The notes under the pieces: model-generated
Databases searched by the model: none
Told to the model about the DNA's origin: nothing
What the model saw: only the letters and a program-made list of their open reading frames with translations
Position numbers and translations under genes: made by a program
Shown: positions 17,611 to 27,045 of the stretch, piece by piece
Position numbering within the stretch: the stretch's first letter is position 1
How the letters are laid out: every line of letters starts with the position of its first letter
NCBI RefSeq assembly: GCF_003865345.1
Contig: NZ_RMVE01000001.1
Coordinates: 868,001 to 932,000 of the forward strand
From: Nonlabens xiamenensis
GTDB lineage: Bacteria > Bacteroidota > Bacteroidia > Flavobacteriales > Flavobacteriaceae
Length of the DNA: 64,000 nucleotides
Direction of reading: 5' to 3'

Positions 17611-19353
17611 TCAACCGAACAACATCCCTGCGATGGTAGCTGTAAGCAAGGCTGCGCAGGTACCTCCGATAAGTGCCTTAATACCAAATTTTGCCAATAC
17701 CTTACGTTGTGAAGGAGCCAGCACACCAATACCGCCAATTTGAATACCTATGGAGGCAAAATTGGCAAAACCACACAGGGCATAGGTAGAAATGACAATG
17801 GATCGATAATTAGTCAATACACCTGTGTTTTTAAGCGTACTTAATGAACCATAGGCAAAAAACTCATTCAATATTGTTTTTTCCCCTAATAATTGCCCTA
17901 CGCTCACGATGTCTTCAGAAGGAACGCCGATTAGCCAGGCCACAGGAGAAAACAAATTACCCATGATATATTGCATGGAAAAACTATCGTAGCGACCATC
18001 GGTAGAGTCAGCAATCCAACCATTTAGTCCGGTGGGTGCGCCAATCAGATCTCCCAGACCCCAATTGACTACTGCCATAATAGCCGTGAACACGAGAAGC
18101 ATGGCTCCCACATTGACAGCAAGTTTAAGACCATCTGTAGTACCAGTAGAGATGGCATCCAATACATTGGAACCAATTTTATCTTTGGAGATATTCAATT
18201 TACGGTCAATTTTTTCAGGCGCGTCTTCTGGGAACAACATTTTGGCGATCAATATGGCTGCAGGCGCGCTCATAATGGATGCCGTGAGCAGGTGCTTGGT
18301 GAATATGACTTTTTCAGCATCGCTGTCTCCACCTAAAAATGCAATAAAGGCCGCGAGTACACCACCCGCAATGGTGGCCATTCCCCCGACCATGAGGCAT
18401 AGAATTTCAGACTTGGTCATTTTTTCTAAGTAGGGTTTAACTACCAAAGGCGCCTCAGTTTGACCGATAAAAATATTGGCAGCAGCTGCCAGTGATTCTG
18501 CTCCACTCAATCGCATGGTTTTACTCATCACCCAAGCAAAGGCATAAACGATCTTTTGCAGAATCCCTAGATAATAAAGTAATGAAGTAAAGGCCGAAAA
18601 GAATACAATCGTAGGCAAGACTTTAAAGGCAAAAATGTATCCCATGCTGGCTGAAGGATCGATCAATTTTCCAAATACAAAATCTGCTCCTGCTTCTGCG
18701 GTATTTAAAAAGTTCACTACACCTTTGGAAACGGCATCAAATCCAGCTGCGACCCAATCCACCTCCAATACTAATACCGCAAATACAATTTGTAGGAACA
18801 ATCCAGTCCCAACAAGTTTCCAGTCGATCTTTCGTCTATTGGCGCTCAAGAGAAAGCATACACCCAAAATAAAGACTATACCGATCACCCCACGATAAAA
18901 ACTCTCAAAGGTAAAGCCCAATCCATTGGAAGGATCGATGGCAAAACTAGCTTTGCTATCTACAGGATCCACAGCAGTCGTTTCCAGCGGCGCTGTTTTA
19001 CTTTCAAATGCATAGCGGTACTGACTGTTTTCAATGACCAATCCATCATTGGTCAAGGATTGTACGTCAAAAATACTGGTCACAGCCTTGGGTTGATAAT
19101 AATGTAAGTTAAGCTGATTATTGGCTAAGGAGTAATTTCCGCTAGCCACAGTTCCATCAGCCTTGAAGGATTCAAAGTTTCCATTGAAAAACCTAAGGGA
19201 ATCCACTTTGAAATCTGTACTATCGACAGCTGTGAATTGTTGACTATTGATCCAGGTACCTTCAATAGAAACCATGGATTCCTGAGCGACTCCGGTGCTG
19301 ATAAAAAAGATAAACAACAATAGACTGCAGAGTCGGTGTAATGGATTTGTCAT
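17611..19353 (-). CDS. Na+-dependent nucleoside transporter (CNT/NupC family) with extra N-terminal secreted domain
   Basis: 580 residues. The C-terminal ~420 residues are a CNT transporter (GQTEAPLVVKPYL, MTKSEILCLMVGGMATIAGGVLAAFIAF, and the final GFANFASIGIQIGGIGVLAPSQR). Before it lies a signal peptide (LLLFIFFISTGVAQ) and a roughly 110-residue beta-rich domain (IEGTWINSQQF ... DGTVASGNYSLANNQLNLHYY) with a lipocalin/META-like strand pattern, then a TM linking into the carrier. CNT proteins import nucleosides with Na+ or H+. The added domain would sit outside the cytoplasmic membrane, perhaps binding ligand; that is an inference. Confidence 0.88.
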   Translation of the reverse strand: MTNPLHRLCSLLLFIFFISTGVAQESMVSIEGTWINSQQFTAVDSTDFKVDSLRFFNGNFESFKADGTVASGNYSLANNQLNLHYYQPKAVTSIFDVQSLTNDGLVIENSQYRYAFESKTAPLETTAVDPVDSKASFAIDPSNGLGFTFESFYRGVIGIVFILGVCFLLSANRRKIDWKLVGTGLFLQIVFAVLVLEVDWVAAGFDAVSKGVVNFLNTAEAGADFVFGKLIDPSASMGYIFAFKVLPTIVFFSAFTSLLYYLGILQKIVYAFAWVMSKTMRLSGAESLAAAANIFIGQTEAPLVVKPYLEKMTKSEILCLMVGGMATIAGGVLAAFIAFLGGDSDAEKVIFTKHLLTASIMSAPAAILIAKMLFPEDAPEKIDRKLNISKDKIGSNVLDAISTGTTDGLKLAVNVGAMLLVFTAIMAVVNWGLGDLIGAPTGLNGWIADSTDGRYDSFSMQYIMGNLFSPVAWLIGVPSEDIVSVGQLLGEKTILNEFFAYGSLSTLKNTGVLTNYRSIVISTYALCGFANFASIGIQIGGIGVLAPSQRKVLAKFGIKALIGGTCAALLTATIAGMLFG

Positions 19354-19369
19354 AAAAAACGAAGTGAGA

Positions 19370-19981
19370 TTAACGCTTGGAGATCTCGTCTCTGATTTGG
19401 GCGGCTAGCTCATAATTTTCATTAGAAACAGCTTCGGCCAGCATGTTATTCAATTCCTTAAGACTATAACGGCTATAGTCTTCTCCTTCTGAACTGGCAG
19501 TGCTGATTAGCTCCTCGATCATTTCCTCATCATCGAGTTCAGTCATCTCCAATTCCTTGTCTGGTTTAATGTGCTGTTGGATTCCGGCTTCTTCCAGTAT
19601 GTTTTCATAGGTAAATACCGGCGCTTTAAACCTAACGGCCAACGCGATAGCATCACTTGTACGGGCATCGATAATTTCTTCAATCCTGTCCCGTTCACAG
19701 ATCAGGCTGCTGTAAAATACACCATCCACCAATTTATGGATGATCACCTGCTTGACCACAATGGAAAATCGCTCGGCAAAACTCTTAAATAAATCATGGG
19801 TAAGTGGTCGCGGCGGACTTAATTCTTTTTCCAGTGCGATGGCAATACTCTGTGCCTCAAAAGCACCAATCACGATGGGCAACTGCCTTGAACCGTCCAC
19901 TTCCTTTAAAACTAGAGCATAGGCCCCATTTTGGGTTTGACTGTAAGAGATGCCTCTAATGTTTAATCGCTTTAGGCTCAT
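19370..19981 (-). CDS. Bifunctional nuclease (DUF151) family protein with C-terminal UVR motif
   Basis: 203 residues from MSLKRLNIRGISYSQ. The DUF151/BFN domain (1-140) shows LPIVIGAFEAQSIAIALE and RTSDAIALAVRFKAPVFTYE. The C-terminus has a UvrB/UvrC-type helical hairpin (LKELNNMLAEAVSNENYELAAQIRDEI). This two-domain arrangement is usual in Bacteroidota. Plant BFN1 has RNase/DNase activity; the bacterial role is not settled. The upstream frame to 20044 has no family match and is rejected as start. It lies 16 bp before the CNT gene on the same strand. Confidence 0.88.
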   Translation of the reverse strand: MSLKRLNIRGISYSQTQNGAYALVLKEVDGSRQLPIVIGAFEAQSIAIALEKELSPPRPLTHDLFKSFAERFSIVVKQVIIHKLVDGVFYSSLICERDRIEEIIDARTSDAIALAVRFKAPVFTYENILEEAGIQQHIKPDKELEMTELDDEEMIEELISTASSEGEDYSRYSLKELNNMLAEAVSNENYELAAQIRDEISKR

Positions 19982-20085
19982 GTGGCTTTGTGAACTGATA
20001 TAATGAAAAAGCTGTGCAAAAATGAGATTTTTCTCGTATTGCACAGCCTTAAATCTAAGAAATTCTAAACGAATTATTTTTTTTC

Positions 20086-21054
20086 CTAGGCATTTGCCGC
20101 TTTAAAGGCCTTCAGTTTCTCAATCAAAACAGGGACTACTTCAAAGGCATCGCCTACTACACCATAGTCTGCCGCCTTAAAGAAAGGAGCTTCTGCATCT
20201 GTGTTGATGACAACTTTAACTTTGGAAGCGTTGATACCAGCCAGGTGCTGAATGGCTCCTGAAATACCAATAGCAATATATAAATTGGAAGCTACTGGTT
20301 TACCAGTTTGTCCAACGTGCTCGCTGTGTGGTCTCCATCCCATATCACTTACAGGCTTGGAACAAGCGGTGGCCGCACCTAATACATCAGCTAATTCTTC
20401 AATCATGCCCCAGTTCTCTGGTCCTTTTAGACCACGTCCAGCACTCACCACAATCTCTGCATCGGCAATAGTGACCTTATCTGTAGCCTTATCTACAGAC
20501 TGTACTTCTACCATGAAGTCACCGTCAGATAGAGATGGAGTGAATTCCTTAACTGTACAATCGGTAGGGTTTTCTTTTAGTCCATAGGCGTTTTTACTGA
20601 GGCCAACCAATTTTACATCCGTGTTGATAGAGCTGTTGGCAAAGGCTTTGTTGGTAAATACCGTGCGTTTCACTGTAAAAGGCTCGGTAGAAGATGGCAA
20701 TTCAGTTACGTTGGAAACATATCCAGCTTCTAAATGGACACTCAGCAGTGAGCCCAAATATTTAGCATCTGCACTAGAACTGATCACCACTACCTTAGCG
20801 CCAACTTCCTTAGCGGTTTGGGCGATGGCTTTTGCATAAGCTGCAGCTTTGAATTGTGACAATTGATCGTCTTTGATATTGTGCAGACTGCTTACCCCAT
20901 AGGTCCCTAGCTCTCCGGCATCATTGGCATTAAAAGCAACCGCTGCCACATCGGTGCCCATCATGTCGGCAATTCCTTTGGCATAACTAGCCACTTCATA
21001 GGCAGTCTTTTTAAAAGACCCATTTTCTGATTCTGTATATACGAGTACTGACAT
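20086..21054 (-). CDS. etfA: Electron transfer flavoprotein, alpha subunit
   Basis: 322 residues. The C-terminal FAD-binding domain is obvious: VVSAGRGLKGPENWGMIEELADVLGAA, GWRPHSEHVGQTGK, YIAIGISGAIQHLAG, and INTDAEAPFF near the end. ETF passes electrons from acyl-CoA dehydrogenases to ETF:quinone oxidoreductase. It follows etfB by 151 bp, and that gap contains a perfect copy of the dispersed palindrome, unusual spacing for a two-subunit enzyme operon. Confidence 0.95.
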   Translation of the reverse strand: MSVLVYTESENGSFKKTAYEVASYAKGIADMMGTDVAAVAFNANDAGELGTYGVSSLHNIKDDQLSQFKAAAYAKAIAQTAKEVGAKVVVISSSADAKYLGSLLSVHLEAGYVSNVTELPSSTEPFTVKRTVFTNKAFANSSINTDVKLVGLSKNAYGLKENPTDCTVKEFTPSLSDGDFMVEVQSVDKATDKVTIADAEIVVSAGRGLKGPENWGMIEELADVLGAATACSKPVSDMGWRPHSEHVGQTGKPVASNLYIAIGISGAIQHLAGINASKVKVVINTDAEAPFFKAADYGVVGDAFEVVPVLIEKLKAFKAANA

Positions 21055-21138
21055 ATTCTATTTTTTTGTTGCGATTTGTTTGGAAATCGCGTTCCTATTT
21101 TAAGTAGGCTCAGCTGGTCAAACGACTTTTTGTGAAAA

Positions 21139-21154
21139 CGCTTTCGCGAAAGCG
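21139..21154. repeat. Dispersed palindrome CGCTTTCGCGAAAGCG, copy 4
   Basis: Perfect copy in the 151-bp spacer between etfB and etfA. As RNA it would form a GC-rich 7-8 bp hairpin between the two subunit genes. Confidence 0.9.
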
Positions 21155-21205
21155 GAACCTCTAATAATTAAACTGTAATGGTTGTCATGAAAGCATTTAG
21201 TCCAC

Positions 21206-21952
21206 TTATATGGCTTTTGCTTCATTGTGCAATAAATCAATTAATTTGTCCAAGTTATCCGGCTCTACCAAGGTGACTTGGCCTTTTGGTGCTGGCTTTT
21301 CAAAGCTTACGGTCGCTGTTTCAGCTGAGGCGTCTACCGCCGGAATGACATTCAGCGGTTTTTTTCTGGCCATCATGATACCGCGCATATTAGGTATTCT
21401 TAAATCACTTTCCTCAACCAAACCTTTTTGACCACCAATGACTAATGGAAGGCTAGTGGTAACAGTTTCTTTTCCACCATCAATTTCACGGATCGCCGTC
21501 GCTTTATCGCCATCAATTTCCAAAGAAATACAAGTGTTGACAAAACTGGCATCTGTCATGGCAGCTACCATTCCTGGAACCATTCCGCCATTATAATCAA
21601 TAGATTCACGACCAGCAATCACTAGGTCATAACCACCATCTTTAACTACCGCACTGATTTGCTGAGCTACAGCATATCCATCTGTTGCTGGAGTGTCTAC
21701 TCTAATGGCTGTGTCTGCACCTATAGCCAAGGCTTTACGCAAAGTAGGTTCTACATCAGCGCCTCCTACGGTCACTACATCTACACTAGCACCTTGCTTT
21801 TCTTTGAACCACATGGCTCTGGTCAAACCAAATTCGTCGTTAGGATTAATGACAAATTGTACACCATTGGTATCAAATTGGGTATCGTTATCGGTAAAGT
21901 TGATTTTTGAAGTGGTATCTGGCACGTGGCTGATACATACTAATATCTTCAT
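21206..21952 (-). CDS. etfB: Electron transfer flavoprotein, beta subunit
   Basis: 248 residues. N-terminal KILVCISHVPDTTSKI, then FVINPNDEFGLTRAMWFKEK and DVVTVGGADVEPTLRKALAIGADTAIRV, and IAGRESIDYNGGMVPGMVAAM near the AMP site. It pairs with EtfA; EtfB carries AMP and contacts the dehydrogenases. It is first in the etfBA transcription unit and divergent from the E1-beta gene. Confidence 0.95.
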   Translation of the reverse strand: MKILVCISHVPDTTSKINFTDNDTQFDTNGVQFVINPNDEFGLTRAMWFKEKQGASVDVVTVGGADVEPTLRKALAIGADTAIRVDTPATDGYAVAQQISAVVKDGGYDLVIAGRESIDYNGGMVPGMVAAMTDASFVNTCISLEIDGDKATAIREIDGGKETVTTSLPLVIGGQKGLVEESDLRIPNMRGIMMARKKPLNVIPAVDASAETATVSFEKPAPKGQVTLVEPDNLDKLIDLLHNEAKAI

Positions 21953-22242
21953 GTTTTATAGGCTTTAATGATGTTTTTCAATCGATTGCGAAATTAAGGA
22001 AAAAAGCACTAATAAACTATGCATGCATAATAAAAAAATCTTCAAATTTTGTTTAAGCCCTGAAAATCAATGGCTAGCAAAACCGGTTTCAAAAGGTTAA
22101 AATAAGCCCAATAGAATAGTAGGTTGTCTCAACTGTAATGATTGGTCCTTAAAATTGTACGTTTTTTACCTAAATTTCTTAGTATGCTTGCTTGCTGTAG
22201 GTTATTTTTGTTTCCTTGAAATTGAGATAATATCATTTCCAT

Positions 22243-23223
22243 ATGAAGACAATCCAGTTCCGCGAGGCGATCGCCGAAGCGATGAGTGAAGAGATGAGAC
22301 GAGATGAGTCCGTCTATTTGATGGGAGAAGAAGTTGCAGAATACAACGGTGCCTACAAAGCCTCCAAAGGTATGTTGGACGAATTTGGTGCCAAAAGAGT
22401 GATTGATACACCTATTTCAGAATTAGGTTTTGCGGGTATCGCTATCGGTTCGACCATGACAGGAAACCGACCTATCGTTGAATATATGACCTTCAACTTC
22501 TCGTTGGTTGGGATTGATCAAATCATCAACAACGCTGCGAAAATCCGCCAGATGTCTGGGGGTCAATTTAAATGTCCGATCGTTTTTCGTGGTCCAACTG
22601 CCAGTGCTGGACAGCTGGCCGCTACCCATTCGCAGGCTTTTGAAAATTGGTTTGCCAACACTCCTGGTTTAAAGGTGATTGTACCTTCTAATCCTTATGA
22701 CGCTAAGGGTTTATTGAAAGCTGCGATTCGCGATGATGATCCAGTCATCTTTATGGAGTCTGAGCAAATGTACGGTGACAAAGGTGAGGTGCCAGAGGAT
22801 GAATACGTACTGCCTATTGGCGTGGCTGAGCTCAAAAGAGAAGGGACGGATGTGACCATTATCTCTTTCGGAAAGATCATTAAAGAAGCCTATAAAGCTG
22901 CTGAAGAACTGGAAAAAGACGGTATTTCATGCGAAATTATCGATTTGAGAACTGTACGTCCATATGATAAAGAAGCGATATTAGAAAGTGTAAAGAAAAC
23001 CAACCGATTGGTGATTCTTGAAGAGGCATGGCCTTTTGGTAACGTTTCCACTGAAATCAGCCATATGGTACAAGCGGAAGCTTTTGATTATCTGGATGCT
23101 CCTATTTATAAAATCAATACCCAGGATACACCAGCACCTTATTCGCCCGTTTTACTGGCCGAATGGCTGCCTAATCATGAAGACGTGATCGAAGGGGTTA
23201 AGAAAGTAATGTACCGCAATTAA
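22243..23223 (+). CDS. Pyruvate dehydrogenase E1 component, beta subunit-type
   Basis: 326 residues, the E1-beta half of a 2-oxoacid dehydrogenase. Visible signatures: QFREAIAEAMSEEMRRDESVYLMGEEVAEYNGAYKASKG at the N-terminus (conserved Glu near thiamine diphosphate), GFAGIAIGSTMTG, IVFRGP, and VPSNPYDAKGLLKAAIRDDDPVIFMESEQMYG. The wording is closest to pyruvate rather than branched-chain enzymes. The alpha and E2 subunits are not adjacent, a common arrangement in flavobacteria. A TATTTTTG box at 22203-22210 matches the Bacteroidota -7 element; no -33 TTG was found at the right distance. Confidence 0.9.
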   Translation: MKTIQFREAIAEAMSEEMRRDESVYLMGEEVAEYNGAYKASKGMLDEFGAKRVIDTPISELGFAGIAIGSTMTGNRPIVEYMTFNFSLVGIDQIINNAAKIRQMSGGQFKCPIVFRGPTASAGQLAATHSQAFENWFANTPGLKVIVPSNPYDAKGLLKAAIRDDDPVIFMESEQMYGDKGEVPEDEYVLPIGVAELKREGTDVTIISFGKIIKEAYKAAEELEKDGISCEIIDLRTVRPYDKEAILESVKKTNRLVILEEAWPFGNVSTEISHMVQAEAFDYLDAPIYKINTQDTPAPYSPVLLAEWLPNHEDVIEGVKKVMYRN

Positions 23224-23287
23224 GCAAAACTAGTTGTTCTGTTGCAGTGGATGGAGGCTCCCTATAAAAAGCCCATCAGCTAGAATT

Positions 23288-23362
23288 TTGTCAGTCTGAG
23301 CTTGTCGAAGTCGTTCTGATAATCGGAAACGTAAAAATTTTTACGAGACTCAGTTTGACAGG
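23288..23362. repeat. Structured intergenic repeat with imperfect inverted arms
   Basis: Arms at 23288-23300 (starting TGTCAGTCTGAG after a T) and 23350-23362 (CTCAGTTTGACAG) are inverted copies with two mismatches. The spacer holds GTAAAAATTTTTAC, itself palindromic. It lies between convergent genes, where it could end transcription from both sides. The words CAGTCTGAGCTTGTCGAAG recall a dispersed flavobacterial intergenic repeat; that resemblance is from memory. Confidence 0.5.
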
Positions 23363-23389
23363 AGAAAGTTACGCTAAGAGGCGCCCTCT

Positions 23390-24247
23390 CTATTTGTTGA
23401 TAAGATAGCCGTTCATCACGCCAGAGTTTCTCATGTGAACGATTTGTCCTTCATCTGCAAATAAAGGCATAGCTGAAGGTCTGGCGCTGGATCCATCAGC
23501 GTTATTTGTACCTAAAAAAGCGACGGGCATTCCGTCAATCGTTATTTCGTTGATGGGATTATTGGTTGGTTGATTTGAATTTAAATACACAAATATCTTA
23601 CCTGCAGGAACCATATAGGACATAGTTGCATAGATCGGATCAACCGTGGCGTCAGCAATAAATCCATTGATCACACAATTTCCACCAATAAAGTCATTTT
23701 GCCTACAGATCAGCGGATTCTGAAAACTTGGATACGCATAGGAAGCTCTGGTGTTGCTTACCAATACAAAAGGCAAGGATTGAGTGGAGTCAAAAACATT
23801 TAATGTGACTTGTGCACTACCGCTATTAGTCAAAGTTGAAGTGATATAAAGGTTTTTACCCGCAGGAATGGTATAATTACCTAAGGATAAATCTGCGGTG
23901 ATGGGTTCGATACCTTTCATCCCATCTGGAAATTTTGGATGGGTCAATCGATCAAATTCGTTGCCATCCCCATCCAATAATTTTTTCCATCCACTACCGT
24001 CCTCATAATACCAATAACCTTTGCCAGGTGTTCCTGATCCGGTACAATAAATCATTAAGCCATCCTGATCTGCACTGACAAGCGCAGGAAATTCGTCCAT
24101 TCGCGGTAGTAATATTCCATTGAGTTCGTCAACACTCCCGGCAGCAATATGCAAATTGGCCTTAGGGTCACTGGTATTGATACCTATCTGGCTATGAGCA
24201 GTCAATGATAATAAAATAAAGCAGAGTGGTATAAGTAGTGATTTCAT
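23390..24247 (-). CDS. Secreted hypothetical protein
   Basis: 285 residues with a clean signal peptide (LIPLCFILLSLTAHS). The mature start IGINTSDPKANLHI is the motif that opens many secreted flavobacterial repeat/tail-like surface proteins. It is followed by GILLPRMDEFPAL and DGLMIYCTGSGTPGKGYWYYEDGSGWKKLL, a common module in that group. The C-terminal half is beta-rich with short repeats and has no sorting domain that I recognise. Function unknown, probably cell-surface or secreted. Confidence 0.75.
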   Translation of the reverse strand: MKSLLIPLCFILLSLTAHSQIGINTSDPKANLHIAAGSVDELNGILLPRMDEFPALVSADQDGLMIYCTGSGTPGKGYWYYEDGSGWKKLLDGDGNEFDRLTHPKFPDGMKGIEPITADLSLGNYTIPAGKNLYITSTLTNSGSAQVTLNVFDSTQSLPFVLVSNTRASYAYPSFQNPLICRQNDFIGGNCVINGFIADATVDPIYATMSYMVPAGKIFVYLNSNQPTNNPINEITIDGMPVAFLGTNNADGSSARPSAMPLFADEGQIVHMRNSGVMNGYLINK

Positions 24248-24416
24248 TAATCAAAAAATTTATTGTACAGTAAATGGGTAGTAGCGGAAATTTGCTACAT
24301 TCATCTATTGATGTACTCATCCATAAAAAGGTTAACATCATTTTTTTTGTGGCGGAATGCTTAGGCTTAAGGCAAGTATGTATATATTCGGCCATTTAAT
24401 CTGTTACATGTACATA

Positions 24417-26930
24417 ATGCATTTTCTCGCTTTCGCGAAAGCGAAATCCTCCCATATATCCATCCTGCTGTTCTGTTTGATCAGCTTTGGATTGCAGGCA
24501 CAGACAAAGGTAGGAGGCGTGATATACGACGAGTTTGGTGATACGGTACCTTTTGCCAATGTGGTGTTTCCCGGATCTAGTGAAGGGACGATCTCCAATG
24601 ACGATGGGAGATTTTATCTACAATCCGACCAGACCTTTGAGAACATTGAGGTTTCTTTTGTAGGTTATAAGACACAGTTGGTTCCGCTAGAGGGACGAGT
24701 GCAATTGGATTTGGTCATTAAATTGAGCACAGATACGGCAGAGCTAGATGCGGTGGTAGTGTACTCAGGGAAAACCTCTAAGAAAAACAATCCAGCCATT
24801 GATATCCTGCGCAAGGTTTGGGCCAATCGCAGAAAAAACGGCCTGTCACAATTCAACCAATACCAGTACGACAAGTATGAAAAACTGGAATTTGACATGA
24901 ATACCATCGACAGCGCGATGATCAATTCAAAGTTGTTCAAGGGGATGGAATTTATTTTTGACTATGCTGATACCAGTAAAGTCACCGGTAAAACCTACTT
25001 ACCCATCTTTATTAATGAATCCTTGTCTACGGTTTATGGGGATAATCAATTGAACAAAGAGAAGGAAGATGTCAAGGCCAATAAAAACTCGGGTTTCTCT
25101 CAAAACCAAACCATTATTGCTTTTGTCAAGGATTTATACAACGATATTGATGTTTACGATCGCTATTTAAAGTTCTTTGATAAAAGTTTTACCAGTCCGG
25201 TAGGGAAGAGTGGTATAGATACTTACAATTATGTACTGAGGGACACGGCCATGGTCGATGGGGTGGAAGCTTATAATATTGTTTATTATCCCAGAAGGAA
25301 AAACGAACTCACCTTTAAAGGAGATTTTTGGGTGGCGGCAGACTCTTATGCGATCAAAGAGATCAATATGCAGGCCACTAAGAGCGCCAATATCAACTGG
25401 GTCAAAGAAATTTATATCGAGCAGGAATACGATGTACTGAACGATAGTCTTTTCTTAATCACCAGGGATTATTTTTTAAGTGATTTTGCACTCAATAAAA
25501 AAGAAAAATCCAAAGGCATATACGGAAAACGAACCACCTTATTTGATGATTATCGTTTTGATGAGCAAAAGCCAGAAGATTTTTACAGACGCCGGGTCAA
25601 TGACTATGATCCCGAAATATACAACAGGGATGAAGCCTATTGGGATGAGCATCGCTTGGAAAAACTGAACAAGGACGAGAAGCAGGTCTATACGATGCTG
25701 GACACACTCAAGGAAAACAAAAAATTCAAGCGACTTTATAATTTAGGGACTATCCTGGCATCAGGTTATTATGAGATTGACAATTTTGATATTGGTCCGG
25801 TGTTTTCTGTGTTTGGTTTCAATGAGGTAGAGGGACTGCGATTACGAGGAGGTGGGCGTACTTATTTTGGTGCAAATGATCCTTGGCGTTTGGAGGGCTA
25901 TCTGGCTTACGGATTTAGAGACGATAAAGTTAAATACGGGATTTCTGGAAAATGGTTGTTGGACAAAAAGAGCCGACTTACCCTGTATGGTGGGAATAGG
26001 AGAGATGTGGAGCAATTGGCCGCCAGCTTAACCAATACCAATGATGTCTTGGGACGTAGCTTGGCATCCAGTGCATTGATTACTGCAGGAAACAACGGCA
26101 GGCTTTCCTCCATCAATCTATCCACTTTTGGGCTGAGTTTTGAACCATTATACAATCTGGAGTTCCGTATAGGTGCAAGTCACCGTACAATTAAGACTGC
26201 CAATCCAGGTGTGTTTAGTTTAGATTATAGAATTCCTGGGACGAGTATTGTAACTGGAGAGGTGTCCCAAACCGATGTATCCCTAACTACCACTTATACC
26301 CCAGGTCGCAAAACGTCCAATTATGGCGTAGACCGTACGATCATCAATGATGGGGACTATCCAATTCTATATGTCAACTACACCCGCGGTATTGAAGATT
26401 TTTTGGATAGTGATTTCAATTATAATCGGGCCCAATTTTATTATTCCCATCCATTTCAGATTGGGGCTTTCGGTCAGCTTACCGCTAGAGTAGAGGCAGG
26501 TAAAACATTTGGACAAGTGCCCCTGGCTTTATTGGATGTGATTCCAGGAAATCAGACTTACTTCAACTTGGCTGGAGCTTTTAACACCATGAATTTTTAC
26601 GAGTTCGTTACCGATCAATATACCACCCTTCACCTCAATCATAATTTTAACGGTAGATTATTCTCTAGAGTTCCTTGGTTAAGAGATCTCAATCTTAGGG
26701 AGCTGGTAGGGCTGCGTGCAGTATATGGAACCATCAGTGATGAAAATATTGCGATCAACCGCAGTAATCTAGAATACCGGGCGCCAGAAGATATTTACTG
26801 GGAATACAGTGCCGGTATTGGCAATATCTTTAAGATCCTACGCATAGACGTAAGTTTCAGGGGAAGTTACAACTACCTGCCTGACGCCAGAAGTATTGCG
26901 GTTACTGGTAGTTTTGGGTTTAGTTTCTAA
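24417..26930 (+). CDS. DUF5686 protein with carboxypeptidase-regulatory-like domain (outer-membrane type)
   Basis: 837 residues from ATG 24417. After the signal peptide (ISILLFCLISFGLQAQ) comes a CarboxypepD_reg-like beta-sandwich at about 30-110 (VGGVIYDEFGDTVPFANVVFPG, SFVGYKTQ). A long DUF5686 region follows (NPAIDILRKVWANRRKNGL onward), and the C-terminus is strand-rich and ends in Phe (VTGSFGFSF), as in outer-membrane barrels. Upstream in-frame ATGs at 24408, 24378 and 24357 are possible, but 24417 leaves a normal signal peptide. The n-region of that signal peptide is encoded by a copy of the dispersed palindrome. Function not established. Confidence 0.85.
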   Translation: MHFLAFAKAKSSHISILLFCLISFGLQAQTKVGGVIYDEFGDTVPFANVVFPGSSEGTISNDDGRFYLQSDQTFENIEVSFVGYKTQLVPLEGRVQLDLVIKLSTDTAELDAVVVYSGKTSKKNNPAIDILRKVWANRRKNGLSQFNQYQYDKYEKLEFDMNTIDSAMINSKLFKGMEFIFDYADTSKVTGKTYLPIFINESLSTVYGDNQLNKEKEDVKANKNSGFSQNQTIIAFVKDLYNDIDVYDRYLKFFDKSFTSPVGKSGIDTYNYVLRDTAMVDGVEAYNIVYYPRRKNELTFKGDFWVAADSYAIKEINMQATKSANINWVKEIYIEQEYDVLNDSLFLITRDYFLSDFALNKKEKSKGIYGKRTTLFDDYRFDEQKPEDFYRRRVNDYDPEIYNRDEAYWDEHRLEKLNKDEKQVYTMLDTLKENKKFKRLYNLGTILASGYYEIDNFDIGPVFSVFGFNEVEGLRLRGGGRTYFGANDPWRLEGYLAYGFRDDKVKYGISGKWLLDKKSRLTLYGGNRRDVEQLAASLTNTNDVLGRSLASSALITAGNNGRLSSINLSTFGLSFEPLYNLEFRIGASHRTIKTANPGVFSLDYRIPGTSIVTGEVSQTDVSLTTTYTPGRKTSNYGVDRTIINDGDYPILYVNYTRGIEDFLDSDFNYNRAQFYYSHPFQIGAFGQLTARVEAGKTFGQVPLALLDVIPGNQTYFNLAGAFNTMNFYEFVTDQYTTLHLNHNFNGRLFSRVPWLRDLNLRELVGLRAVYGTISDENIAINRSNLEYRAPEDIYWEYSAGIGNIFKILRIDVSFRGSYNYLPDARSIAVTGSFGFSF
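24428..24443. repeat. Dispersed palindrome CGCTTTCGCGAAAGCG, copy 5 (intragenic, in signal peptide)
   Basis: Perfect copy near the start of the DUF5686 gene, read in the same frame as copy 2 (AFAKAK). It supplies the two lysines of the signal-peptide n-region. Confidence 0.85.
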
Positions 26931-27045
26931 GACTACGCAACAGATTTTTCACTGTAGAGGGCTTACTTAATGATATTTTTTTACAGCTTTCCGTACCATG
27001 TTTCTGGTTCGAGAGTTGTTACAATTAATGAAAATAGGCTTAGAC

